64,000 bases of DNA, from positions 1 to 64,000 of the forward strand of contig JBPOHS010000008.1 of the NCBI GenBank assembly GCA_052035295.1, read 5' to 3'. The DNA comes from HdN1 sp052035295. Lineage in GTDB: Bacteria; Pseudomonadota; Gammaproteobacteria; Pseudomonadales; Ketobacteraceae. Shown here one piece after another: positions 18,684-26,569 of this stretch; the first letter of the stretch is position 1; each line of letters opens with the position of its first letter. Under the pieces are notes generated by a model that searched no databases, was not told the origin of the DNA, and was given only the letters and a program-made list of their open reading frames with translations. A program made the position numbers and the translations under genes.

Positions 18684-18817
18684 AGTCGCTTACAGCTTGC
18701 ACTCTGCCGTGACTTCCTAATAATTAGAAACCTGACTATTCATCAAAATCTTGATAAGGATTTGAACCGACGGGATTTTCCGGTCTGAATATCCTGTCAG
18801 CCAATGTGGAGACTTAT

Positions 18818-19963
18818 ATGGCGTGGAATGAACCGGGTGGCGGACGCAACCCCAATGATCCTTGGCGAAACAAGCAGGACCCTGGGCAGCAGGAGCTCGA
18901 TGAGTTCATCCAGAAATTGCAAAACCGTCTGGGCGGTTTGCTCGGTGGGGATGGCAAGGGTGGATACGGCGGACTTGCGCTGATTCTGGTCTTGTTGCTG
19001 GCGGTATGGGCTGCGTTCGGTTTTTATCGTCTTGACCAGGCTGAGCAGGCGGTCGTACTGCGGTTCGGCAAGTTCAACAATATCGTGGGCGCCGGTTTGC
19101 ACTGGAATGCTCCGCTCGTCGACAAAGTCTACAAAGTGAACGTGATGCAGCAGAACAACGTTTCGCTGCAGGCCACCATGCTGACCGAAGATGAAAACAT
19201 CGTCGATGTTGCCCTTAACGTGCAATATCAGGTGCACGATCCAAAGCAGTATTTCCTGTCGATCGGCGACCCGGAAGAGGCGCTGATGCGTGCTACCGAG
19301 AGCGCATTGCGTCATGTGGTCGGTGGTACCGAAATGGACAGCATCATTACCGAGGGGCGTCAGGTCATGGCGCAGGATGTCACCCTGCGCTTGCAGGAAC
19401 ACCTGAACCGTTATCAAACCGGTTTGCTTATCACCAAGGTCAACATTGAAGATGCACACCCACCCAAAGAGGTGAAAGGCTCATTTGATGACGTGATCAA
19501 GGCCAAGGAAGATGAAACCCGCCTGCAAAACGAAGCGCAGACTTATGCCAACGGCATTGTTCCCGAAGCACGCGGTAAAGCGCAACGCATGATCGAAGAG
19601 GCCAACGCTTACAAATCCGAAGTGCTCTCTCGTGCAGAGGGTGAAGCCAATCGCTTTACGCGCTTGCTCGCCGAGTATGCAAAGGCGCCAGAAGTGACGC
19701 GCGAGCGTCTCTACCTCGACACGATGGAGCGGGTGTTGGCCGGAAACACCAAAGTGGTGGTTGATGTCAACAAGACCAATAACGTCCTGTATCTGCCGCT
19801 GGGTGGTGGCACGGGTCCGGCCACGGCAGGCGATACGCTGCCAGCCCTGACACCCGCCATGCAGTCTCCGCTGGTGAATGACGAGCCTGTGCGTGAGAAC
19901 CTGTTGCCTTCGGACCGCATTCGTCAAACCCTGGAAAGCCGTCGCTGGGAGCAACGTCCATGA
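18818..19963 (+). CDS. hflK: FtsH-regulating SPFH protein HflK
   Basis: 381 aa from the ATG at 18818, which has GGAG 7 nt ahead and opens MAWNEPGGGRNPNDPWRNK, the usual HflK start. HflK and HflC form the SPFH-family complex that surrounds and modulates the FtsH membrane protease. A Gly-rich cytoplasmic head is followed by one membrane helix at about 50-70 and a periplasmic SPFH domain (AVVLRFGKF, then IVGAGLHWNAPLVDKVYKVN). A long helical region begins near residue 240. The stop overlaps the hflC start (ATGA). Confidence 0.97.
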   Translation: MAWNEPGGGRNPNDPWRNKQDPGQQELDEFIQKLQNRLGGLLGGDGKGGYGGLALILVLLLAVWAAFGFYRLDQAEQAVVLRFGKFNNIVGAGLHWNAPLVDKVYKVNVMQQNNVSLQATMLTEDENIVDVALNVQYQVHDPKQYFLSIGDPEEALMRATESALRHVVGGTEMDSIITEGRQVMAQDVTLRLQEHLNRYQTGLLITKVNIEDAHPPKEVKGSFDDVIKAKEDETRLQNEAQTYANGIVPEARGKAQRMIEEANAYKSEVLSRAEGEANRFTRLLAEYAKAPEVTRERLYLDTMERVLAGNTKVVVDVNKTNNVLYLPLGGGTGPATAGDTLPALTPAMQSPLVNDEPVRENLLPSDRIRQTLESRRWEQRP

Positions 19964-20835
19964 ATTCGAAAATTTTGAGTGTCATTGTCGCCATCGGCGT
20001 GTCGCTGCTGTTTGGCCCACTATTCCTCAAGGTCATCAACCAGCATGAGCGCGGCATCATGCTGCGTTTTGGTGAAATCACCGAATTTGATCTGCAACCC
20101 GGTTTGTATTTCACGGTGCCCATGTTTCGCGAGCCTCGTATCTTCGATGGGCGTGTGCTCAGCATCGACATGCGTCCCGAAGAGTATTTGACGCAAGAGA
20201 AAAAACGTTTGATCGTGGATTCTTTTGTCATGTGGAAGATTTCCAACCCCTCGCTGTATTACACGGCGACCGGTGGTGGATTACGTGATCAGGCCAGCCG
20301 TCTGTTGGCACCGCGTATCAATGAAGGTTTGCGCAACAAATTCGGTGAGCGCTCGGTGTACGAAGTTATTGCCGGCGAGCGCGAACTGTTGATGACCGAT
20401 CTCGTCAAGGAAGTCAGCAAGAAAGCGCAGGATGAGCTGGGTGTTGAGGTCGTCGACGTTCGTGTCAATCGCATCGAGTTGCCGCCCAATGTTATCGATT
20501 CGGTGTATAACCGCATGCGTGCAGAGCGTGAGCGCGAAGCTCGCGAGCACCGTTCCCGCGGTACTGAACTCGCCGAGGGTATTCGTGCCGATGCGGATCG
20601 TCAGCGCACCATTATTATGGCGAACGCCTATAAAAAGGCGCAGGACACGCGTGGTGAAGGTGATGCCGCTGCGGCAGCTGCTTATGCCCACGCCTATTCC
20701 GCCGATAAGGAATTCTATGCTTTTTATCGCAGTCTGAACGCCTACAAGCAGGCGTTTGGTGGCGGCAAGGATGTCATGGTGCTTGAGCCGGACAGTGATT
20801 TCTTCAAGTACATGAATTCAGCAAAAGGCAATTGA
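19960..20835 (+). CDS. hflC: FtsH-regulating SPFH protein HflC
   Basis: 291 aa. Partner of HflK. One N-terminal membrane helix (residues 5-25) is followed by a periplasmic SPFH domain: EHERG-like QHERGIMLRFGEI, LQPGLYFTVPM, and the conserved RVNRIELPPNV stretch. The C-terminal helix contains MRAEREREAREHRSRGTELAEG. Its ATG overlaps the hflK stop. A GC hairpin at 20846-20870 follows the stop, then a run of 10 C residues. Confidence 0.97.
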   Translation: MNSKILSVIVAIGVSLLFGPLFLKVINQHERGIMLRFGEITEFDLQPGLYFTVPMFREPRIFDGRVLSIDMRPEEYLTQEKKRLIVDSFVMWKISNPSLYYTATGGGLRDQASRLLAPRINEGLRNKFGERSVYEVIAGERELLMTDLVKEVSKKAQDELGVEVVDVRVNRIELPPNVIDSVYNRMRAEREREAREHRSRGTELAEGIRADADRQRTIIMANAYKKAQDTRGEGDAAAAAAYAHAYSADKEFYAFYRSLNAYKQAFGGGKDVMVLEPDSDFFKYMNSAKGN

Positions 20836-20845
20836 TCCCCGCTCC

Positions 20846-20870
20846 ACAGGTGTCTCGCTGAGGCACCTGT
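20846..20870 (+). terminator. Hairpin after hflC
   Basis: The stem ACAGGTG...CACCTGT with inner CTC/GAG, about 11 bp including one wobble pair, lies 11 nt after the hflC stop and ends the long plus-strand run. It is followed by TTCTT and ten C residues instead of a clean T-run, so it may be a weak or factor-dependent terminator. Confidence 0.5.
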
Positions 20871-20908
20871 TCTTCCCCCCCCCCTCAAACTTTGGGCTTC
20901 TATTTCGT

Positions 20909-21376
20909 TCAGTGTGCATCCCTGTGTAAGCTGATGGCGTGCTGATGCGCCTGAACAAACGCGGGCGGCATTCGCGCAGGCTTTCCCTTGCGAATATCAA
21001 TACAGGCATAGCGACAGGTGGCCCGCATCAAGGTTTTTTGATCGTCCTTGCGTATCAGTTGAAATTGACGGGCGGATTGCAGGCGTTCGTCGCTTTCGGT
21101 AATCCAGGTGCCGAGAATCAGGCGATCACCGGAATAGGCCGAGGCGATATAATCAATCTCGGTGCGAATGATGGCCATGGCACGCCCCTCCTTTTCCTGT
21201 AACTCCCAGCCCATCCCTATCTGCTCGACGTGCTGCCAACTGATGGTTTGCATCCATTGAACGTAGTGCGTGTTGTTGGTATGGCCCAGCCTGTCCATGT
21301 GGCTGGCTTCCACCAGAATGTCGAGCGTGAAGGGATGGGGGCGATCCCAGGGCAGCGCCAACACTGAATTCGTCAT
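20909..21376 (-). CDS. Acyl-CoA thioesterase, 4HBT (hot-dog) family
   Basis: 155 aa from the ATG at 21376, giving MTNSVLALPWDRPHPF. Hot-dog fold thioesterases hydrolyse acyl-CoA esters in the cytoplasm. The segment ASHMDRLGHTNNTHYVQWMQ matches the 4HBT active-site stretch (D-x-x-GH-x-NN-x-Y-x-x-W). TEIDYIASAYSGDRLILGTW fits the central sheet. It interrupts the hflC-hisZ spacing, and no homologue at this place is known to me in Pseudomonas. Substrate is unknown; phenylacetate or long-chain CoA esters are guesses. Confidence 0.88.
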   Translation of the reverse strand: MTNSVLALPWDRPHPFTLDILVEASHMDRLGHTNNTHYVQWMQTISWQHVEQIGMGWELQEKEGRAMAIIRTEIDYIASAYSGDRLILGTWITESDERLQSARQFQLIRKDDQKTLMRATCRYACIDIRKGKPARMPPAFVQAHQHAISLHRDAH

Positions 21377-21513
21377 GATTGGAAAATATCCTGTACAAGT
21401 AATCGAACGTGTGGGGAAGCATATCAATACAGCAGACAGGGCATAAGGCGTGGGCGGGCCAAAGACAGAACCGATGAGTCAAAAAACAATCCCCTCCCTG
21501 GGGGCGGTCATGG

Positions 21514-21550
21514 TAGAATCCTGCGCGCCGGGCCTAGCCCCGGCTTTTTT
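21514..21550 (+). promoter_or_regulatory. Leader hairpin with T-run ahead of hisZ
   Basis: A TAGAAT element (21514-21519) resembling a -10 box is followed by the stem GCCGGG (21527-21532) / CCCGGC (21539-21544) and six T residues. The upstream genes on the plus strand ended 690 nt earlier, so this terminator-like hairpin lies in the leader of hisZ and could be an attenuator. The apparent ATG at 21551 directly follows the T-run, which favours the hisZ start at 21581. Confidence 0.5.
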
Positions 21551-21580
21551 ATGTGTACACCTTGGGAAATCGAGCACGCA

Positions 21581-22774
21581 ATGACTCTCGCCGACCGTTG
21601 GCTGTTGCCAGAAGGCATCGAAGAATTGCTTCCACCTGAAGCCGCACGCCTTGAGCAGCTTCGCCGTCATCTACTGGATCTCTACCGCGCATGGGGCTAT
21701 GAGCAGGTTTTTCCTCCGCTCATCGAGTTCCTTGAGTCGTTGTTGACGGGGGCCGGAAACGATCTTGCACTGCAGACCTTTCGACTGACCGATCCGTTGA
21801 CCGGGCGGCAGATGGGCATTCGTGCCGACATGACGCCCCAGATCTCCCGTATGGATGCGCATTCCCTCACGCAGGAAGGCCCCAACCGCCTGTGCTATGC
21901 CGGGCATGTGTTGCATGCCAAGCCGGCGACCCTGGCGGCTTCGCGTGCCATTATCCAGATTGGCGCAGAGCTCTATGGGCATGCGGGCGTCGAGAGCGAC
22001 GCTGAAATCGTATTGCTGATGCTCGAAACCTTGCAGGCGGCCGGGCTTTCCGGTGTGCATCTGGATCTGGGCCACGTCGCCATTTATCGGGCATTGGCCG
22101 ATCAGGCCGGTTTGGATGCTGACGCCGAATGGCGATTGTTCGAAATTTTTCAGCGCAAGGCGGTTCCTGAGCTGGAAGATTTCTTGCGCAATGAAATGAC
22201 CGACCCGGTGGCCAGCGAGCGCTTTCGTATCTTGATTCAGCTGGCCGGTGATGAGTCCGTGCTTGATGAGGCGCGTGTGGCTCTGGCAGGTTCACCTGCT
22301 GCCGTTTTCGCCGCCATAGACGACCTCAAATACATCGCTGATATTGCCCGGCAGCGCAATCCGGGCGTTGTACTCTATTTCGATCTGGGCGAACTGCGCG
22401 GGTATCATTACCACACGGGGCCCGTTTTTAGCGCTTATCTGCCGGGCATCGGGCATGCGGTGGCAAGCGGCGGTCGTTATGACAAAATTGGCGAAGTATA
22501 CGGTCGTGCGCGACCCGCTACCGGCTTCAGTACCGATCTGGCGCGGCTGGTAAAATGGGCCAACGTCAACACGACAGCAGTGCGTCGCATTTCCGCGCCG
22601 TTTACCAGCGACCCGACGTTATGGGCGCGAATTGCCGAACTGCGTGCAGGCGGCGATGTTGTGGTGCAAGCCCTGCCGGGTGATTCCCGTTCGCTGTTTG
22701 CACAAGGGTGCAATTTTCAATTGATTTCAGTGTCAGAGCAGTGGCAAGTCGTGCCACTCCCTGAAAATGTGTGA
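21581..22774 (+). CDS. hisZ: ATP phosphoribosyltransferase regulatory subunit HisZ
   Basis: 397 aa. HisZ is a catalytically dead histidyl-tRNA-synthetase relative that forms a complex with short-form HisG and controls the first step of histidine synthesis. The start MTLADRWLLPEGIEELLPPEA was chosen because it matches the usual HisZ N-terminus. The class II core is seen as RADMTPQISRMDAH and RLCYAGHVLH, with VASGGRYDKIGEVYGR and ATGFSTDLARL near the C-terminus. hisG is not nearby. purA follows after 48 nt, as in Pseudomonas. Confidence 0.95.
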   Translation: MTLADRWLLPEGIEELLPPEAARLEQLRRHLLDLYRAWGYEQVFPPLIEFLESLLTGAGNDLALQTFRLTDPLTGRQMGIRADMTPQISRMDAHSLTQEGPNRLCYAGHVLHAKPATLAASRAIIQIGAELYGHAGVESDAEIVLLMLETLQAAGLSGVHLDLGHVAIYRALADQAGLDADAEWRLFEIFQRKAVPELEDFLRNEMTDPVASERFRILIQLAGDESVLDEARVALAGSPAAVFAAIDDLKYIADIARQRNPGVVLYFDLGELRGYHYHTGPVFSAYLPGIGHAVASGGRYDKIGEVYGRARPATGFSTDLARLVKWANVNTTAVRRISAPFTSDPTLWARIAELRAGGDVVVQALPGDSRSLFAQGCNFQLISVSEQWQVVPLPENV

Positions 22775-22822
22775 AGCATACAGATATTCCAGAACCAGCA
22801 CCTTACGGAGAGCCTAAGTCAA

Positions 22823-24121
22823 ATGGGCAAAAGTGTAGTTATCCTCGGTACCCAATGGGGTGATGAAGGAAAAGGCAAAATTGTGGATCTGTTGACTGAC
22901 CGCGCAGCGTGCGTTGCACGTTTCCAGGGCGGCCACAACGCAGGTCATACGCTCGTGATCGACGGCGTCAGAACGGCATTGCACCTGATTCCTTCGGGAA
23001 TCCTGCGCGATAACGTGCAGTGTCTGATCGGCAACGGCGTGGTGTTGGCACCTGATGCACTGCTCAAGGAAATGACCATGCTCGAAGAGCGTGGAGTTCC
23101 CGTGCGTGAGCGTCTGCGCATCAGCCCTGCCTGTCCCTTGATTCTTTCCTATCACGTTGCACTCGACCGGGCGCGTGAAGTAGCACGCGGTGCAGCAAAA
23201 ATCGGTACCACCGGTCGTGGTATCGGGCCTGCTTATGAAGACAAGGTGGCAAGACGTGGTCTGCGCCTGGGTGACGTTTTCCATCGTGAGCGTCTGGCAT
23301 CCAAATTGGGTGAAGTGCTCGACTACCACAATTTCGTGCTCAAGCATTACTACAAGTCCGACATTATCGATTTCCAGCAAACGCTTGATGAAGTGATGGC
23401 GCTGGCTGAGCATATCAAGCCAATGGTGGCTGATGTTACCGCGATCCTGCATGCGCATCGCGAAGCGGGCAACAACATCATGTTCGAAGGTGCGCAAGGG
23501 ACTTTGCTCGATATCGATCACGGCACTTATCCGTTTGTCACGTCGTCCAATACCAGCGCAGGTGGTACCGCCACTGGTAGTGGTTTCGGCCCTTGCTATC
23601 TGGATGAAGTGCTCGGCATTACCAAGGCCTATACCACCCGGGTAGGATCCGGCCCGTTCCCCACAGAATTGTTCGATGAAGTGGGCGAGCATCTCGCTGT
23701 CAAAGGCCGTGAAGTTGGCACGACTACCGGGCGTCCGCGCCGTTGCGGCTGGTTTGACGCCGTTGCGCTGCGTCGTGCGATCCAGATCAATTCGGTATCC
23801 GGCCTGTGCATTACCAAGCTTGACGTCCTCGACGGGCTCGATGCCGTTCGCCTGTGTGTTGGCTACAAGGATGCTGCTGGTCGCGAAATTACGGCATTCC
23901 CGGTCGACGCGGCCGACTACGATGGCATCGTGCCGATTTACGAAGAAATACCCGGCTGGAAGGAGTCGACGTTCGGCGCCCGCCGTCTTGAGGATCTGCC
24001 AGCCAATGCGCGAGCCTACATCAAGGTGCTGGAAGAAGCGGTGGGTGCACCGGTTGACATCATTTCGACCGGTCCTGACCGTAACGAAACCATCATCTTG
24101 CGTCATCCATATGATGCTTGA
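22823..24121 (+). CDS. purA: Adenylosuccinate synthetase
   Basis: 432 aa. PurA joins IMP and aspartate with GTP hydrolysis to make adenylosuccinate, the first committed step to AMP. Near the start is TQWGDEGKGKIVDLL (P-loop-like), with FQGGHNAGHTLV, LIGNGVVL, GTTGRGIGPAYEDK, FEGAQGTLLDIDHGTYPFVTSSN and TTTGRPRRCGW; STGPDRNETI closes the C-terminus. ACGGAGAG lies ahead of the ATG. A strong terminator follows at 24145-24183. Confidence 0.98.
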   Translation: MGKSVVILGTQWGDEGKGKIVDLLTDRAACVARFQGGHNAGHTLVIDGVRTALHLIPSGILRDNVQCLIGNGVVLAPDALLKEMTMLEERGVPVRERLRISPACPLILSYHVALDRAREVARGAAKIGTTGRGIGPAYEDKVARRGLRLGDVFHRERLASKLGEVLDYHNFVLKHYYKSDIIDFQQTLDEVMALAEHIKPMVADVTAILHAHREAGNNIMFEGAQGTLLDIDHGTYPFVTSSNTSAGGTATGSGFGPCYLDEVLGITKAYTTRVGSGPFPTELFDEVGEHLAVKGREVGTTTGRPRRCGWFDAVALRRAIQINSVSGLCITKLDVLDGLDAVRLCVGYKDAAGREITAFPVDAADYDGIVPIYEEIPGWKESTFGARRLEDLPANARAYIKVLEEAVGAPVDIISTGPDRNETIILRHPYDA

Positions 24122-24144
24122 TTAGCAACAAACAGATGTCATCC

Positions 24145-24183
24145 AAAAAAGGCGGCCTGCCAAAACAGGCCGCCTTTTTTATT
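24145..24183 (+). terminator. Intrinsic terminator after purA
   Basis: The 9-bp stem GGCGGCCTG (24151-24159) / CAGGCCGCC (24166-24174) is flanked by an A-run upstream and followed by TTTTTTATT. It lies 24 nt after the purA stop. Confidence 0.92.
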
Positions 24184-24512
24184 GCCTGGCGGCCTCGGTT
24201 TGCGTTGTCACATGGCGGCCGGAGTGAGTGTCAGGGTTTTTAAATAATGCCTATTTTAACAGGTTATTCTGGCGTTTATCGGGGTGGCGTCGGTGCCGTT
24301 TTGGAGCTTAATGTGGGCGTTATTCTGTTGGGTGAATTATCTGTTTAAATATATAGTAGTCAGGGTTCATTGCTTTCAATCCGAATGGCGGGATTTGTTC
24401 AAAACGACATCCGGGAATATTTCCCGTTTGTCGTAAAGCGCAATGCAATTCATTCGGAAACAAGCAACGCATTTGCCGGGACACTTTCGGTGCATTTCTC
24501 AAATAGCCTGAC
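24184..24512 (+). other. Intergenic stretch, nothing recognised
   Basis: About 330 nt between the purA terminator and the Nudix gene stop. It is AT-richer than its surroundings, with TTTTTAAATAATGCC near 24240. Short open frames here have no ribosome-binding sites or protein-like composition. I see no RNA gene or repeat. Confidence 0.5.
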
Positions 24513-25178
24513 TCAAACCTCAAATATGTACTCCCAGTTGCCATTGTGCGGTTGCACGAGGCGATGACGAGCACCTGGCAGCTCCGGATTTGCATCTCTA
24601 TAGCCAGCATCGTCGTTGTAGAGATAGACGAAGCCATCGGCTGATTTGACCACGGTGGGTTGTATTTGTATGGGCTCGCGGGCACTAAAAAATGCCAGCG
24701 CATCGGAAACTGTAACAAAAGGTTTGAGTTGGGTAAGGGTTACAAATGTCGGCGGTGGCAGTTCTATTTTCTTGTCTGCCTGGGCTGCAAGCGCGCTTGC
24801 CGGCGTGTGCCATTCGAACGCATGGATTTCTCCACCGTCGATCTGAACGGCCTTGTCAGTGACCGGCGCCAGAAAAAACCAGGTGCTGAAACGCTTGGGG
24901 CGTATCACCGGTGTTGTCCAGTGGGAGAAATAAAGCAGGTCGTTATCCTTGATGTGGATGCCTGCTTCCTCATGCGTTTCGCGCACGGCAGCGAGGCGAG
25001 CGGCTTTTAAAGGGTCGCCCTCTGCTGCCGAGTACTCGCATTCATCAATCCGTCCGCCCGGAAAAACCCAGCTTCCGCCGTAGGCAATATCTGAATTCCG
25101 GCGCAATAGCAGCACTTTAAGGCCGCTGGGCGTGTCTCTCAATAGAATTACGGTGGCGGATGGAATCGGTTCGGACAT
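24513..25178 (-). CDS. Nudix hydrolase
   Basis: 221 aa from the ATG at 25178, preceded by AGGAAAA. Nudix hydrolases cleave nucleoside diphosphates linked to another moiety. The start SEPIPSATVILLRD and the box region FPGGRIDECEY...AVRETHEEAGI are visible, with an insert of about 20 residues between the glycine and the REthEE part. That insertion resembles the NUDT19-like subgroup, active on CoA or related compounds, but the substrate cannot be read from sequence. It is divergent from the histone-H1-like gene, with a 541-nt gap. Confidence 0.88.
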   Translation of the reverse strand: MSEPIPSATVILLRDTPSGLKVLLLRRNSDIAYGGSWVFPGGRIDECEYSAAEGDPLKAARLAAVRETHEEAGIHIKDNDLLYFSHWTTPVIRPKRFSTWFFLAPVTDKAVQIDGGEIHAFEWHTPASALAAQADKKIELPPPTFVTLTQLKPFVTVSDALAFFSAREPIQIQPTVVKSADGFVYLYNDDAGYRDANPELPGARHRLVQPHNGNWEYIFEV

Positions 25179-25719
25179 GGTCGATTTTCCTGAATTTTGA
25201 TAGTGAGCCAAGAGTGGGGGAACCAATTTATGGTGTCAAGCCAGCCAATTCCTGCCGCAATGGGAATCCACGCGGACCATGCCGAGGGGATGAGGTGCAG
25301 AATGGTCGTCGAGAACGAATTCCGGTTTGACCGAACCGGAACGGGCAGAGTGCAAATGGTGTCGGAGACATGGGGCGCTGCCCGAAACAATTAAAAAAAA
25401 GGCGGTAAAAATAGTGTTTTTTGGATTTATGCCGGAAGGCCTCGAAAGCTTGTGGCGTGACGTGGCGGCAGTAACGGAGTGTGTTCCTGTTGGCTCGTCG
25501 GCAGGTTGCCGGTGGTCATAATGGGCGTTATGTCGGGCATCGAAAGGGCTTTCATTCATCACGAATTATCGATTTGTTGCGCTTGGACAATAAACAATGT
25601 GCAGTTTTTTTATCTTGACCTCGTGAATTTTAAATAATGTGTTATGCTTTCACCTAAGCGCGCTTGTTGGGTAATTTTTCGGGCGTGCGATTTTGTCTTT
25701 AACGAGAGGAAAACGAGAA
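25179..25719 (+). other. Intergenic stretch between Nudix and H1-like genes
   Basis: 541 nt with no convincing gene on either strand. The translated frames are short, with composition unlike the neighbours. Features seen are a TTGACC near 25616, a TTTTAAATAATGTG block near 25628 and TTATGCT near 25643, probably part of the promoter of the H1-like gene. An untranslated leader or a small RNA cannot be excluded. Confidence 0.4.
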
Positions 25720-26172
25720 ATGGCACGCGCTAAATCCGCTAAACCCAAAAAAACGGCTAGCAAAGCCAAGCCTGCAGCCAAAAAAGCTGCAGCTACTTCT
25801 GGTGTATCTGAGCTGCAAGCCAAATTGAAAGCTGCTACCGCTGCTTCCAAGTCAGCTAAAAAGGCTGCCAGCGAAGCTGCTGCTGAAGTCAAAAAGCTGA
25901 AAACTGCAGTTGCCAAAGCTAAAAAACAAGCTGCGGCAGAGAAGAAAGCTGCCAAGGCTGCTAAAGCAAAAGCGAAACCCGCCAAAGCGAAAGCAAAAGC
26001 CAAAGCGAAGGCTGCCAAGCCCGCCGCCAAAAAAGCTGCTGCTGCGCCGAAAAAGCGTGGTCGTCCTGCCAAGGCTGCCAAGCCGAAAGCAGCTCCTGCC
26101 AAAGCAAAAGCTGCTGGCAAGCGCGGTCGTCCCAAGAAAGCTGCTGCAGCTCCGGCTCCAGCCGCAGAATAA
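25720..26172 (+). CDS. Histone H1-like, Lys/Ala-rich DNA-binding protein with AT-hooks
   Basis: 150 aa from the ATG at 25720, with GAGAGGAAAACGAGA ahead. The protein is mostly Lys, Ala and Pro, with repeats such as KAKAKAKAK and PAKKAAA, like eukaryotic histone H1 tails and the AlgP/H1-like proteins of pseudomonads. Two AT-hook cores are visible, KKRGRPAK and KRGRPKK near the C-terminus. It would bind DNA minor grooves nonspecifically and compact or regulate the nucleoid. Codon use is skewed to AAA and GCT compared with neighbours. A terminator follows at 26211-26237. Confidence 0.88.
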   Translation: MARAKSAKPKKTASKAKPAAKKAAATSGVSELQAKLKAATAASKSAKKAASEAAAEVKKLKTAVAKAKKQAAAEKKAAKAAKAKAKPAKAKAKAKAKAAKPAAKKAAAAPKKRGRPAKAAKPKAAPAKAKAAGKRGRPKKAAAAPAPAAE

Positions 26173-26210
26173 TCGACGTAACGTCGTTATTCCCGGGCAT
26201 CGCCCGAAAC

Positions 26211-26237
26211 AAAAAACGCCCCTTGTGGGCGTTTTTT
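26211..26237 (+). terminator. Intrinsic terminator after the H1-like gene
   Basis: AAAAAACGCCC, a short loop (CTTGT) and GGGCGTTTTTT form a hairpin with T-run 39 nt after the stop of the H1-like gene. It also reads reasonably on the minus strand because of its A-run. Confidence 0.9.
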
Positions 26238-26537
26238 GTTTTCCATCTGTCCAAATACGACAGGGACGATCGTAAAAGATGCGTGGAAGGTGACAAATAT
26301 TGTCAATTTTACTTCCGGATCCTTCAGATTATGCCCGCTCTCTTTTTCTTCAGGTATTTCGGTTTCAATAACGTGCCCATTTGATGGCTCGAAGATTACG
26401 ACAATACCGTCGCTGACCATCGCCAGTGGTGACTATGAGAAGTGGTGACTGCCAGAATTGATGAACGTCGCCATGCCTGTTGTCTGGAACAGTGTGTCCC
26501 GTTGCGACCCTTTCCGACACGTGCTGTTTCTGTGATT
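26238..26537 (+). other. Intergenic stretch before the Old Yellow Enzyme
   Basis: 300 nt without an accepted gene. One minus-strand frame (26187-26420, 77 codons) has plausible protein-like composition (VVIFEPSNGHVIETEIPEE) but no ribosome-binding site, and it runs through the terminator of the H1-like gene, so I leave it unannotated as a possible remnant. A palindromic operator occurs just downstream at 26538-26552. Confidence 0.4.
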
Positions 26538-26552
26538 ATGACCGCTGGTCAT
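26538..26552 (+). promoter_or_regulatory. Palindromic operator ahead of the Old Yellow Enzyme
   Basis: ATGACC-GCT-GGTCAT, 6-bp perfect arms with a 3-nt spacer, begins at the end of a GATTAT -10-like element (26534-26539) with TTCCGA 16 nt further upstream. It lies 17 nt ahead of the ATG. The same 15-mer occurs at 51635-51649 in the RND promoter. The form fits a TetR-type repressor site that would overlap the transcription start. Confidence 0.7.
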
Positions 26553-26569
26553 TACATCCGGAGAGCGTC

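Noticed and set aside
18748..18785. A GGTTCAAATCC-like stretch on the minus strand between hflX and hflK, which resembles a tRNA T-loop.
   Set aside because: The five bases on each side do not pair as a T-stem, and no acceptor, D or anticodon arms could be found within 70 nt.
20875..20884. Run of ten C residues after hflC as a phase-variable tract.
   Set aside because: It lies in non-coding sequence outside both gene ends, so slippage would not change a reading frame.
26187..26420. 77-codon minus-strand frame in the gap after the H1-like gene.
   Set aside because: No ribosome-binding site and it runs through the terminator; its composition is plausible but no family signature is seen.
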